Source of the DNA: Haliotis asinina
Taxonomy: Eukaryota; Mollusca; Gastropoda; Lepetellida; Haliotidae
Direction: 5' to 3'
Length of the DNA: 64,000 nucleotides
NCBI RefSeq assembly: GCF_037392515.1
Contig: NC_090282.1
Span: 27,017,554-27,081,553 of the forward strand
The notes beneath the pieces are model-generated. The model was not told where the DNA came from. It ran no database searches and saw nothing but the letters and a program-made list of their open reading frames with translations. The position numbers and the translations under genes were made by a program. Shown piece by piece: positions 29,058 through 40,190 of this stretch; the first letter of the stretch is position 1; every line of letters starts with the position of its first letter.

Positions 29058-32000
29058 CTACAAATGAAAAGCAAACTGATTAACACCAGCCTCAGGTAAA
29101 AGCACTCCTCAATTCTGATATACTGAGGAGCAAAAGAAACGCAACTGACTTCAAATGACAAGCTTAGGTTTATGAAGGGCTTTATCAATGTGGACTTTCA
29201 GGTGGTTTTGTTAGAATGTGACAGGAACTGAACAGATGGTATGTACTCACTGTCAATTTACTGTTTTCAGCTTTCACAACCAAGTGAGCTAATTTCTGCT
29301 GGATTGGAAGAAGATCTTTCTCTGAATATGTGCTGTAGTGGGATAATGTGTCATTCTGAAATAAAGGATTAGTAATTACCATTTATGGCAAATGTCACTG
29401 AAATTCCTCATATTTGTCAGCAATTCGGTATCTTTTAAAGCTGACCGAGCAATATTCCAGCAGTCTGTATGTAGTCTGGACAACCCAGTGATTAACACAA
29501 GCATTGATGAACATAACTCATACGACTGTTCATGAATGGTGTTTTCAAAGTAAATGGTCCTGCACATTTCAGATGCCTGGTTGACCCACTGAGGAGTCAC
29601 ATGACTCATTGTAAACCAAACGTCAATGTTCTGTAATCTGATTGGTTGAAAAACATGATCAAATGGTATTAGATTCCCGGAAACTGCAAGACTATTTACT
29701 GCGTACTATTCCCGGCTGACGCCGTCGGTTCCAAATGCATTCCCGTGCTTCAAATACTCAATAACACCCGGAAATTAGCCAACACATGATGTTTATCTCC
29801 TAATTGAATCTTTTTAAACATATTTCAGATTTAACGTTTCTTATAATTGGCACTGAAAATATTAAATGTAAAATTTATAGTGAAGTGTGATGTGTCACAT
29901 GACAACTTCTGTGAAACTCAATGTGAAACAGTAACAAAGGGGCGGTGGGTCGTACAGCACCAGCTTATTGTTAATTTGTTACAGTGTCTGACGCTTTTCG
30001 TGAACACTGCGGTGACATTTTAGCCAAATGACTTAGCTTGACCAACTGATTCCACCAGTCACCTCTTATGAGAAACATGGCTTGCTGAAGACCAATTCAA
30101 AATGTTCATGGTTCATAAGGGCCATCATCCAACAGAATTACTAAACAGTTCTTTGGGTTAAACAAATGGGACCATTCAACACTACTTACCCACTGAGAAC
30201 TGTCAAGAACTTTCATAGAAAGGCACAAGGCAGCTGCAGCTATTTGGGATGGAAGATATTGCACCATGTCATATTCTACAATTGTCAGTTCCATCAAGTA
30301 TTTGGCCAGTGTGTGCTTCATGGCATCAACCTAGGCAAATAAACATGACATTCGTTGAGAGAAAACATTGACAGTGTTCACATGCTTGTCTCATGATACA
30401 CTGATATGACAGTATACTATGATTTAATTCTAGTAACATTTCTAAGCTTGAGACAACCGTCATTAATTTTCAAGTTTTGAAATAAATTGATTTTTGGTTG
30501 GGAAAATCTTTGACCCAAAGTAAGGTTGAAACAAGCAAAAGGTAATTGAAAAGGAAGATTGTTGAAAATTTAAAATTACTCTAAAAGTAATGATATTCAT
30601 ATCAGAAAGTGCACAATCACTTGCATTGTATTTTTTCCCCTCATATTTGAGATCAATAACTAAAGATTTTAAGTAATCTGACATACTGGCAAACAAGGAC
30701 AAGTGAATGGTGCAGAGAATGCATTTACGATAATATGCATGGCATTAAGCAAACCCATTTGTTTTGTGAAAGGGGGAGCAAATGCAGGCTTGTTTAAGTA
30801 CATCATATAATTGATTCTGCTCATTTCACCTATTGCACTACACTTGATCACAGACAAGGTGGGGCCAGGTGCCCTGTTTGCTCAAAATGGCAAGCACCAA
30901 TAGGCAGCATTCATACATGGTAGTAGAGGTCATTTATTACGTTAGTGGTCAACCTATCATTGTTTGCCGATAGTACTGAAGCTACAAGTATTACCTGGCC
31001 CGCTTTGGAATTTCGTCTGAGGAAGTGAAGACAGAGGGGCTTTCCAAAACTGAATTCTAGTGAGCGGAGGATATCTCGCTCCATGTCCCGGATATCTGCT
31101 TTGGAATATGCATTGTCTGTGATGTAAACGAAGTCAGCCACCTCTGGTGCATACATCTCCTCGTACTTGGAAGCAACTAACATTGCTGTGACTCCGACCA
31201 GCTGTAGTTTGTTCTTGCTGACTTGCTTCACCTGATGAAAACACCAAGATATTGAGGATCATACGGAGAAAAATTTTATGTAAATCTGATCCCAAAATAA
31301 ATCTACAGATTAAGTGTAAAATGGGACATGTTTCATTAAAAGATTTCAAGATACAGGCTTATCATATCCTTAGATTTGTGTAGGAGAGCCATATTTAGGT
31401 TGAAAGGCTTTGCAGAAGAGACCCAAACTGTTCCAACATCACAACTATGAATGTGTCCTGCGATATGACAGCAGGAATGCCAGGCCCCATGCGTGGTAAG
31501 GGGAGAAGCTTGCTTGACCAGTAATTTGTAAAATAGTATGTTGATAACTGGTTGATAACTGGTTGATAGTTGTGTTAAGGGAGTCAGTGAAGCATGAAAA
31601 ACAAAAAGACAATATGCTTGCTCACCTGAAGGTACCTGTCTATGATGGACACTGTGAGGTACAGAGTTTCCTGCAGTAAGTGGAAGCGATGGTGAACTTG
31701 GCACAACCAGTCAATCAGTATAGCTCGCATCTTGCCAGTAACTTCTCTTCCTTCTAAATAGTTTCGTTTCACAAAATATTTTGCCTGTAAAAAGAAAATG
31801 TTAAAACAATTAAACTAATGAAACTAAACACAAGTGCATTTGTTAAAAAACATGAAAGATTATCTTAACCTGTTACAAATCTTTGATTAATTCTTTTTAC
31901 AAAATGAAAGATGTAGAATTACCTCCAATATTCTCATGTAGGAGTAGATATCGTTGACATATTCACTGACTAGTTGTGGGTTATCCCTATCATTGGCATC

Positions 32001-34284
32001 AATGTCTTCCACTGTGAGTAGTGCTCGACTGAAGGCATCTGGCTTATCGTCACTTATGTCCATAGGGGCGGGGGCAGATAACACAGGCTCGCATTCTGGC
32101 AGTGTGGGCTCAGTCTTAAATGTTGGGAGGACTTCCACAATCACAGCAGGTTCCTTGTCCTAAAAACAATAAAGACATCAGCTAAACTATCAAGAATAAC
32201 ATGGTTACAAGTTCCTGTGAATAAACTATACAATTGGTAGTAAAGAAAATGCAAATGTATAATTTCAAAGGCACATGCATTTAATTAAGTAAAGAATTAA
32301 CTCTAGAAATGCTGATGTCAACATATGATTTCCTTTATAATTCAATGAAAATCCAAAAGTACTAGAAAAACTTAAAGTAGAATTACCCTGTAAATTTCAA
32401 TATCTGCTGATTTCAATGACGATGTTGCTTTATTTTTCTGTAATGTCCTTCCTTTGGCTGCTTGAATGATTTCCTTCTTGATTGGCTTCTTACTGGCATC
32501 TATGGTCATCTTGGAAACTTTGTTTCCAATGTCACCCAGTGCTGCTCGATGTGCCGCCCTGGTCATTGTCTTACTGGCAATAATGGCATCTGTGTTCTCC
32601 CTCGATGGTGCCAGCTTCAAACTGCCTTCAATGTTGGCCTGAAATATCAACAAGTCATGCTTAGCAATTCAAACACTGGGAGTGACTTAAGTGAGAAACG
32701 TTGTACATCAGAAATGGGTTTCACACAATGTACCCACGTGGGAAATCAAACCTTGGTCTTCTGCACGAGTGAACATTTTAACTACTGGGTTATCCCACAG
32801 TCCTCTATAAAATGTTAATGACTGACGACATGAACACAAAAGTGCCTCACCAACATTAAATAACTGAAAAGTTATGTTTCCTAGCACAAGAGTCATTTAC
32901 ATTACAGGTAAGCGTTAACTAAAAGGAAACAGTGGAAATGTGTGGCATAATACCAACACAATTCCAAAGTGGCAACAATGCAGTTTTCACAAGCATCTCA
33001 ATACCACTAATTGGCCAGGTTTGCCAGCTGTGTCTCCCACTTCAAAGATCTGGGATCTGCATTTCTTTAATGGTTAAGGTAGGTCATGCCATGCAAGTAC
33101 AGAGATGCCAACCACTCCCATTTTGGAGGTGTTACTCCAATTTTCAAACAAAACCTACTCTGATTTGTCTAAGAAAACTGATTTTTAGAAAATACCAATA
33201 TGTTTATAAATTTAGAATGTTTGATAGACTTTTAGCCATAAATAAATAGCCATTTGAATATGTTCATTCGAGTTCAGTATCATCTGGTTAAGTATGCATA
33301 TTTTCAGCAGAAAATCTATTTTTGTAGGGAAGACCCCTCCAGACACCTGCCATCAAAAGGGTCCTGATCCCCCCTCAACTCGCATCTTCAGGGCTCAAGA
33401 ATTGCTTTTGGCATGGCATGAATCCGCTTTCATTTGATTAGGGGTTGGCATCTGCAAGTATTTACACTTGACATCCCTCCCAAAATTTATACTGAGCTAA
33501 TTATCTGCTTTTCGGAGAAAAACATAGCCCTTTAGACTGTTTGTGGTGCAGGGATCGAATTAATGAAACTTTGTAATCTTTATGCTAAATCAGATCTTTA
33601 ACAAGACAAAATGGGTTCATCCTCCCCACAATGTGAACTATATGTGCTAAAAATGAGGCTAGTAATATGCACTAATCCAAGAAGTTTGTTCTATTATACA
33701 ATATTGAATCCTTTTACAGTTTCCTTTAGGCTTATTTATCAAAGAAAGGTGGAAAATGTTTTCCCCCCTGATCGTCTCATAAGGCTTGAAGCATTTGTAT
33801 CATTTTGGAAGAACAATGGTTTTATTGTCGGAAATACCTATAAAGCATGTTAAGTTCACATTTAATGCGTGCAATATAATTATTTTGTTGAAGAATTAGC
33901 CCAGACTAGTCATAAGTCCACCGTAGTTAACTCTAGTGAAAACTCCCACAAATTGCATGAACAAGCCCATACGTGTTTTCCGCTCTCCGGGTCGTCATGT
34001 GAAAGTTATCACTGGGTCTACATTTCCAAAATGAAATCGTCAGAACTGAAATTGCTGTTACCGTTGCATACCATTACACGTTTACATTAAAATTGGGAAA
34101 GGAAAAAGACCGATTTCAGAAAATGAATCGCCTCAAACCTCACAAGCGCGAGTGTAAACAAACCACTGAGCCGGTCGGTACACGCACTGACTCGGTTGAA
34201 TGTCCAATAAAATATGTCAGTAAATGCACAAAATATATATACACCACAGTAAAATATTACCGATACTGGTCTTGTTAAAGCCAT
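28950..34284 (-). CDS. CCNB: cyclin B, complete 8-exon coding model
   Basis: G2/M cyclin that activates CDK1 and is destroyed by APC/C. Exons in transcript order: 34261-34284, 32387-32638, 31923-32159, 31626-31784, 30995-31231, 30190-30330, 29251-29355 and 28950-29057. Every junction is phase 0. The sum is 1263 bp, 420 codons plus stop, usual for molluscan B cyclins. Residues 39-47 are the destruction box [10 protein letters not shown] Lys-rich linker follows. The cyclin box begins near 170 with [16 protein letters not shown] (190-205) and the KYEEMYAPE segment (246-254). The C-terminal cyclin fold ends in a short Ala-rich tail. The start MALTRPVS resembles vertebrate MALRVTRN. B1 or B2 assignment is not attempted. 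Confidence 0.97.
29251..29355 (-). CDS. CCNB: cyclin B exon 7
   Basis: 35 codons: [19 protein letters not shown] then [16 protein letters not shown]. Donor gtgagt. Confidence 0.95.
29440..29510 (-). mobile_element. SINE fragment
   Basis: Shows ccgagcaatattccagcag, gtagtctggacaaccc and cagtgattaacacaagc. Confidence 0.62.
29610..29820 (-). mobile_element. fold-back element, copy 2
   Basis: On the minus strand it runs from aggagataaacatcatgtg to the outer end ccaatcagattacagaac. The second arm of the inner stem is missing, unlike copies 1 and 3. Confidence 0.78.
30020..30105 (-). mobile_element. SINE 5' fragment
   Basis: Shows tgacttagcttgaccaac, cacctcttatgagaaac and atggcttgctgaagacc. Confidence 0.68.
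30190..30330 (-). CDS. CCNB: cyclin B exon 6
   Basis: 47 codons: [19 protein letters not shown] then [19 protein letters not shown] and MKVLDSSQW. This is the second cyclin fold. Confidence 0.96.
30331..30994 (-). other. cyclin B intron 5
   Basis: A 664-bp AT-rich intron. No repeat or coding signal is recognised. Confidence 0.6.
30995..31231 (-). CDS. CCNB: cyclin B exon 5
   Basis: 79 codons with [38 protein letters not shown] and [10 protein letters not shown]. This is the strongest cyclin B signature in the window. Confidence 0.98.
31232..31625 (-). other. cyclin B intron 4
   Basis: A 394-bp intron with nothing recognised. Confidence 0.6.
31626..31784 (-). CDS. CCNB: cyclin B exon 4
   Basis: 53 codons: [19 protein letters not shown] then [18 protein letters not shown] and IDRYLQ. 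It contains the CDK-docking MRAIL patch. Confidence 0.98.
31923..32159 (-). CDS. CCNB: cyclin B exon 3
   Basis: 79 codons of acidic, Pro-rich linker ([18 protein letters not shown]) ending in [14 protein letters not shown], the B-type lead into the cyclin box. Donor gtaatt. Confidence 0.96.
32387..32638 (-). CDS. CCNB: cyclin B exon 2 (destruction box)
   Basis: 84 codons. [11 protein letters not shown] gives the APC/C destruction box, followed by a Lys-rich stretch that could serve as ubiquitin sites. Donor gtaatt. Confidence 0.97.
32639..34260 (-). other. cyclin B intron 1
   Basis: A 1.6-kb intron with one tRNA-derived SINE at 32705-32815. The rest has no recognised element. Confidence 0.65.
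32705..32815 (-). mobile_element. tRNA-derived SINE, minus strand
   Basis: The reverse sense shows gataacccagtagttaaa, accaaggtttgatttccc and cacgtgggtacattgtgtg, the head of the same family as 14545-14712. The tail is missing. Confidence 0.75.
34261..34284 (-). CDS. CCNB: cyclin B exon 1 (start)
   Basis: Eight codons, MALTRPVS, with donor gtaata in phase 0. The choice rests on phase, on position downstream of the cell-cycle promoter, and on the vertebrate-like MAL start. Confidence 0.88.
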
Positions 34285-34412
34285 GTTGTATGTTTCTCAA
34301 GAATATGTCGCACAGTGACTGGATTCAGGCATGAAATATCGTTTCTTCTCAATAGTTCCCTTGCCACATTCCCTCTCCTGCTTGACATGTAGCCATCGAT
34401 GGGTGAATTTGT

Positions 34413-34474
34413 TTCAAATAGCAGCGGCTCGGCTCTGATTGGTTCGAAGGTGCCCCAAACAAGTTGCTGATTGG
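34413..34474 (-). promoter_or_regulatory. cell-cycle promoter: two CCAAT boxes plus CHR
   Basis: On the minus strand, accaatcag (CCAAT at 34470-34474) and a second accaatcag (CCAAT at 34438-34442) are 32 bp apart. TTTGAA follows at 34413-34418. NF-Y pairs spaced 31-33 bp upstream of a CHR are the known architecture of vertebrate cyclin B and other G2/M promoters bound by NF-Y and DREAM/MuvB. The start codon lies about 130 bp downstream. Confidence 0.75.
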
Positions 34475-34479
34475 TCAAA

Positions 34480-36110
34480 GTTGTTGATGGTAACTAAGGA
34501 AAACATATCATCTTTTTGTTAACTTTCAAATGTTAAATATATTGGTATAATTAACAATATGATATCGATGCTATTTCAAAATAATTTTAAAAATCTATTT
34601 TTGAAGCGTTTTATGTAAAAAACATAACACCAACCAGGATTCCACAGTCGGCTCCAAGTGACTTCCGCTTTCGGAATCAAAACAAACCCGCGTGTAAGTC
34701 CACGCATGTCACAACAGGTATCTCCTCGTACCTACTTACTTATGTGGGTGGCTGACCAATCCAAAGCTAAACGGGCATCGCTTCTGACCCATTTTCCCCA
34801 ACCGGTCTAGTTACCATTCCCTATTTATTAGCATATATGCAGATTGCGTAGGGCAGGTTCAAGCATGGCCTCAAGTGTGTGCCTATCAGTCGCACGTCAT
34901 CAGCTGATCGTTTATAAACGAGATCGAATCCTGTTTGTTGAGCATTTTTATTGTAAATTTTCGATGTTCCTGTGAGCAAGGAGCTAGTGTGTCAAACTGA
35001 CAAGGTGTGACAGGCCCTGACTATCTTGATACACGAAATTCATCAATAATTCCGACTTACATATCTACTGAAATGTTCATGTAAAAAAAGGGGAATATAT
35101 TTGTCCCAACAAATGTGTAACTGTTAACTCAACAATATAAACAAGACAATATAAACAAAACAATCCGTATAGAGAATATGTAATTGAAATAAGTGTTCTT
35201 AGCTTCTTCAGAATGGATGGGTGGTGAAGGGACCTAGTGATTAATAAGCTTAACTGTTAACAGAGACCATATAATAGACTATTATATGGTCTCTGCTGTT
35301 AATCACAAATACTGCAAATAAAATATTATCAGATTATGTCAAAGATGCAACTGAAATAAACTGTTTTGATTTGAAAATTAATAAACTGTTTATGTGAACA
35401 GGATAAAATGAATATAAAGATATTTCACATGTAGAAAAGTGTGTTTTGGTTAAAATGGAACTGATTTTTGTCACAATTTCAGGCTCAAGGCTGTTTCTGA
35501 CTCATCAGTGTCCTAAGCAGTATATCCATTATTAGTTTCAGTGAAGGATTTATGTTGATTGATGTGTGAGGAATGCATTGTGCCCACATGCTGTAAGGAT
35601 TTATCGTTGATGGGGAAGCTCAGTCGATTAGATATATATGTGAGCCACACAGTCCCCTCATGTATGTCACTAATACAAGTATGTTAGGCATCAATGAACA
35701 TGACTTCATTTCTGTAAATGGTAATAGCCCTGCAAGTTCGCTCTGTTCTGGTTGTTGAAATTCAATACAATTTTCACTGGAACAACCAAGGATTAGGTAG
35801 AATTATAAATAGATTGAAGGGCATGTTTGAACGGATTTTATCTCTGGAAAGACAGAGGATAGAGTGGATTAACAAGGATAGGTAGAACCTTTGGTTTAAA
35901 CATATTAATTTCATGAGAAAAACCGACAGCATTTTCATGAACTGTTTTGGTCAGCAAGATGATAAAAAAAATGATATCTAATAAAAATTGATGTTACAGC
36001 ATGTAGTCAGAAAATTAAAGTCATGATGGTTTTATACATTTATGTCACTTGCAGTTGGGATTCATGGCACTAAGGCTTGGTATAATCATAGACTGTAGAA
36101 TATGGTTTGC
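34480..36110. other. upstream region of cyclin B
   Basis: No gene. It contains a palindrome at 35237-35309. The part 34640-34960 is GC-richer than its surroundings, has a plus-strand CCAAT at 34756, and may be distal promoter. Confidence 0.5.
35237..35309. repeat. long hairpin palindrome
   Basis: Arms cagagaccatataatag and ctattatatggtctctg are exact inverses around one base. Outer parts gtgattaa and ttaatcac also pair, with one arm carrying an insertion. Confidence 0.85.
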
Positions 36111-36114
36111 TCAG

Positions 36115-36380
36115 CTAAGTTTCAATTAAAAATAGATGGACTGATTTCAATGTATTTGATTGAGTTTGTGGTTTCAAGGAGGACGTTCCGTATAAGATTG
36201 TTTCTAATGAAAAGCCATTAATATAATAAAATTTATTTACTCTTATAGTATCAAGTCTGGGACATACAGAGAAATAATGATGTGCATCTTCAGTAGGGTG
36301 GCCACACTGATACCTTTGTGAGGATATATACTGGCAAGGGTAGTTCCTCAGCAAACAGGCATACTAGGTGACAATTTGAG
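36115..36380 (-). pseudogene. remnant of a non-LTR retrotransposon C-terminus
   Basis: The minus frame reads LLRNYPCQYISSQRYQCGH, PTEDAHHYFSVCPRLDTIR and FYYINGFSLETILYG. The C-G-H...E-H...C-P-R pattern is the zinc-binding tail found after reverse transcriptase in many non-LTR elements. No RT core is seen, since a minisatellite replaces the upstream sequence. Confidence 0.65.
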
Positions 36381-36384
36381 CTAA

Positions 36385-37520
36385 ATTCACAGGCAAGGTC
36401 ACCATTTGACCCTGTATGTGTGCTGGCAGGGTGACCATCTGGGTTTGTAGATGTATTGGCAGTGCGACCATCTGAGCCTGTAGATGTACTGGCAGGGTGG
36501 CTATTGGAGCCTGTAGATGTACTGGCAGGATGACCATCTGAGTGTGTGGATGTACTGGCAGGGTGACCATATGAACCTGTAGATGTATTGGCAGTGTGAC
36601 CATTTGGGTTTGTAGATGTACTGGCAGGGTATCTGAGCCTGTGAATGTAGTGGCAGGGTGACCCATCTGAGATTACAAATGTACTGGCAGGGCGACCATA
36701 TAAAACTATAGATGTACTGGCAGGGTGACCATCTGAGTCTGTGAATGTACTGGCAGGGTGACCATCTGAGTCTGTAGATGTACTGGCAGGGCGACCACCT
36801 GAGCCTGTGAATGTACTGTCAGGGCGACCATCTGAGCCTGTGAATGTACTGGCAGGGTGACCATCTGAGCCTGTGAATGTACTGGCAGGGTGACCATCTG
36901 AGATTACAGATGTACTGACAGGGTGACCATAAGAACCTGTAGATGTACTGGCAGGATGACTATATGAGCATGTCGATGTGTTGGCAGGGTATCTGAGCCT
37001 GTGAATGTAGTGGCAGGGTGACCCATCTGAGATTACAAATGTACTGGCAGGGTGACCATATAAAACTATAGATGTACTGGCAGGGTGACCATCTGAGCCT
37101 GTGAATGTACTGGCAGGGTGACCATCTGAGCCTGTGAATGTACTGGCAGGGTGACCATCTGAGTCTGTAGATGTACTGGCAGGGCGACCACCTGAGCCTG
37201 TGAATGTACTGGCAGGGTGACCATATGAGCCTGTGAATGTACTGGCAGGGTGACCATCTGAGTCTGTAGATGTACTGGCAGGGCGACCACCTGAGCCTGT
37301 GAATGTACTGTCAGGGCGACCATCTGAGCCTGTGAATGTACTGTCAGGGTGACCATCTGAGCCTGTGAATGTACTGGCAGGGTGACCATCTGAGATTACA
37401 GATGTACTGACAGGGTGACCATAAGAACCTGTAGATGTACTGGCAGGATGACTATATGAGCATGTCGATGTGTTGGCAGGGTGACTGTCTGTGTCTGTAG
37501 ATGTGGTGGCATGGTGACCA
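36385..37520. repeat. minisatellite, 33-bp unit, about 34 copies
   Basis: The unit begins gtgaccatctgagcctg and ends gaatgtactggcagg. The minus strand stays open for long runs with the 11-residue period MVTLPVHSQAQ, split by occasional indels. Sub-blocks repeat at larger offsets: 36627-36740 recurs at exactly +360, and 36900-36985 at +492. I see no splice sites or start context that would make it a gene. Confidence 0.93.
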
Positions 37521-37663
37521 CTTCAGCTAGGAGATGTATCAGTAATGAGTTTAAGTGTTACTTCCACCTTGAATACCATCTATTTACAGTCACCTTCACT
37601 GAAGAATTAAGATTAACACCGGACATCTAAGAAAAACTTCTTGTGAAGTGGACAAGCAACAAC

Positions 37664-37717
37664 ATGGAGGACATTAAGCGACGTCTGGAGGTGAAACATC
37701 CACCAATACAGATACAG
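37664..37717 (+). CDS. tentative first coding exon of an unknown gene
   Basis: ATG in context caacATGG opens 18 codons, MEDIKRRLEVKHPPIQIQ, ending at a good donor caggtaggag. An in-frame TAA lies at 37628-37630. The product is not recognised and no downstream exon was found with confidence in the next 26 kb. The distance to cyclin B would allow a divergent promoter. Confidence 0.25.
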
Positions 37718-37719
37718 GT

Positions 37720-38245
37720 AGGAGATTCTTGTACTTCCTATTGTGACTATCATGTTGACAGTGGTCAGTTACCTAATGACATCTTTGATCTTCATCATCA
37801 TCAACATATCATCACCACAGATACTGCAGCTCCTCATTCTCATTGTTTGGAATGTAAGATTGTTGTTGTGGTTGTCATGGTGATCACAGTTACTGTGGTT
37901 GTCAACAGATGCCGGGAGTAGCTCCTTATTTTTCATCTTGCCTTTTTAGAGGGTTGTTGGTGAAGTCATCACCAGGTTACCGCCACCATTTCCACCATTG
38001 TCAGACATCCTTGGCATACAGGTTGAAAAAAGAATTGTTGCTTATCTAGATAACGCAAACCACATGCATCTTGCAACAGCATCACCATAAAGCACTGAAC
38101 TGAAACATGGTAGTCGTCTACTGTACATAAGTCCTTGTTCTTCCAGCGATTTCATCATGTTCTCAGTGCCCATCTCATCAATACATACATCAAACTACAC
38201 TCATTAACACTTATAACTAATATATGTCAGTGAAGGTATATCATC
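37720..38245 (+). other. possible intron start, no gene recognised
   Basis: A weak open stretch near 37955-38090 (EVITRLPPPFPPLSDILG) has no family match and no clean splice frame. Confidence 0.4.
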
Positions 38246-38760
38246 AAAGGTCACATGCAACCAAAAAATCAAACATAATTAAAACACAGTTATCATGTAT
38301 TCATGATATATAAAATGCATTGCAGATTATAAAAAAACCCAAATAAACAATATTATAAGCATATAATCACAAATAATCAGTGGAATATTTTGTACTTGGG
38401 TTTACCTCCCTCGAAACAAAGCAACCATGATACCGAACCCAGTCAGAGCCTGTGTGTGGGCACTCAAGAGTAATGGAGCGTTTTCATTGACCACTGGTTC
38501 ATTTGTCCATATGCTCAGTCAGCTCTTTGTTTATGGCTTACAAGCCCGATAGGTGTTGATTTCAAATTGCATGTGGTCAAGGATTGAAGTTTTGCCTTGC
38601 ATATTGTCAATAGCAGACAGGCAGGAAGACATATAGCTGTCAAGCCAGACATTGACAGAGGCAGGTTATCACAATCAACATGTTTGTTTCTATTTCGGTA
38701 AGTGCATACTGAAAAGTTTCAGAATCAGCAAAGTTGTGTTTTACATTGCATGTGACTGTT
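38246..38760. mobile_element. 0.5-kb TIR element, second copy of the 15797-17081 family
   Basis: Ends are aaaggtcacatgcaacc and acattgcatgtgact. Interior phrases gtacttgggtttacctccc and gacaggcaggaagacatat match the larger copy in the opposite sense. The CpG-rich core is absent. Confidence 0.8.
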
Positions 38761-40030
38761 AAGACTTCAGTTTGTGTTTTCTATAAATGCATTGTCCAGT
38801 TTGCATCTATTCTTTCATTGCATAAGTGCATCATTGCATAGCCCCAAAGGTAATATCTTCCCTTTTAAAAAGATCACAACATTCTTAAGGTTACGCTGAC
38901 TCAGCAATAGAAATATTACTGTATTACTTTGTCAACTGCAAATCAAACTCGAGAAAAACTTAAAATTGGTTACTGCCTTTTTCCAGTTTATTCCAAATGC
39001 CTGTGTAAATCTTATAAGTATATGCATGTAATTAATTGCATGATTATCTCTTGGATTACTGCTGAAAAGTTGATACAATACTTTATATTCTTTTTCTTCT
39101 GAAAGTTAATACCATAATAAATGAAATATAACTGGTTGATGTTTTTCATTGAACAACCAACTCAACAATGTAAAACATTTTTTATATAACATATAATTGA
39201 ACATAAATCATACCTGATATTACACTTGAACAACAGATTTTCGATCTGTCAAGAAATGCTGAAAGTCTCTAGCCAGCCTCAAGACATAAAAGTGCTTTAT
39301 TCAGGAGAATCAATTCATATCTGTTATGATTTAGGATACTTCTAGATGTTGCTAAGTAACCAAGTAGAGGTGTGATACATTTCACAAGAGTATCAGCTTG
39401 CAGGGGGCCTGGTGGAAGGAGGGGCAATGGACAATGGTCAGCTGGGCAGCTGGGTAACAGTTTGCTGGTCAGCTAATTGGTTTTCCCTGATGTGTGACAA
39501 TGACCAGCCCTGGTCAGCTGATCATGCAGGGACTTGCCCTGAGCAGGTGGTACAGACATCATAGAGGTGCAATTAAATACAGAAAATAAATCATCATTAG
39601 ACTCCAAATGGCCTGACAGGCATGGGTGCAAAATATGCAATATGTGAGAAAGCACATGTTAAATACCCAAATCATCATCATCACCATTTCCCCAATAATT
39701 TAGAGTCCTTTGCATACAAATATGCATTTATAATCTAAACAAGCCAAGCATGACATGGAGAAATAAACCTGTGCACTGTTGGACAGTGTGGCCTCTTCAG
39801 CTTTGTTAAGCCTTTGTGTCTTTACACATCTTTATTTTCTGATTGCAGGCATTACATACAACTGTACAGGAACCCTAGACTGCAGTGAATACCAAAAACA
39901 GTTATTGTGATAGGCGTGTATCACTGTTGTGAAGTTATACCATATATGACACTCAAATGAGAATCAAACTGATGCAAATCAGAAGTCAATAGAACAGCAT
40001 TGAGAAACTGATTTTTACAAAGCACTGAAT
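38761..40030. other. no gene recognised; E-box cluster
   Basis: AT-rich DNA. Between 39436 and 39520, ggtcagctg occurs three times (one decayed) with a further cagctg, so four CAGCTG-type E-boxes lie within about 85 bp. Confidence 0.45.
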
Positions 40031-40034
40031 TATC

Positions 40035-40190
40035 ATCTTGTCTCTGAAATGAGCATTTTACAGAAAATAAAAAACTTTTCATAAAAAAATACTACTAAAC
40101 TGTTATGAATATGAGCCCAGACTTTCTTCAATCTACATGCGTGGGCTTAATTAAATGTATTTTTTCAAGGTCTGTATGACAGACTAAGAA
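40035..40190 (+). repeat. diverged copy of the insertion at 41635-41832
   Basis: Shares ttgtctctgaaatgagcat, gcgtgggctt and ggtctgtatgacagacta with the element nested in the MULE remnant. Confidence 0.72.

Larger units (their letters stand above)
29356..30189 (-). other. cyclin B intron 6 with repeat remnants
   Basis: An 834-bp intron. It holds SINE scraps at 29440-29510 and 30020-30105 (both minus) around fold-back element copy 2 at 29610-29820. Confidence 0.7.

Noticed and set aside
34275..34478. 67-codon minus frame upstream of cyclin B exon 1
   Set aside because: It spans the CCAAT/CHR promoter and would not be transcribed from a start downstream of these motifs.
36364..37389. Minus frames with MVTLPVHSQAQ repeats as a repeat-protein gene
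   Set aside because: Frames break at unit indels, no flanking exons or start context are visible, and the DNA itself is a tandem array.
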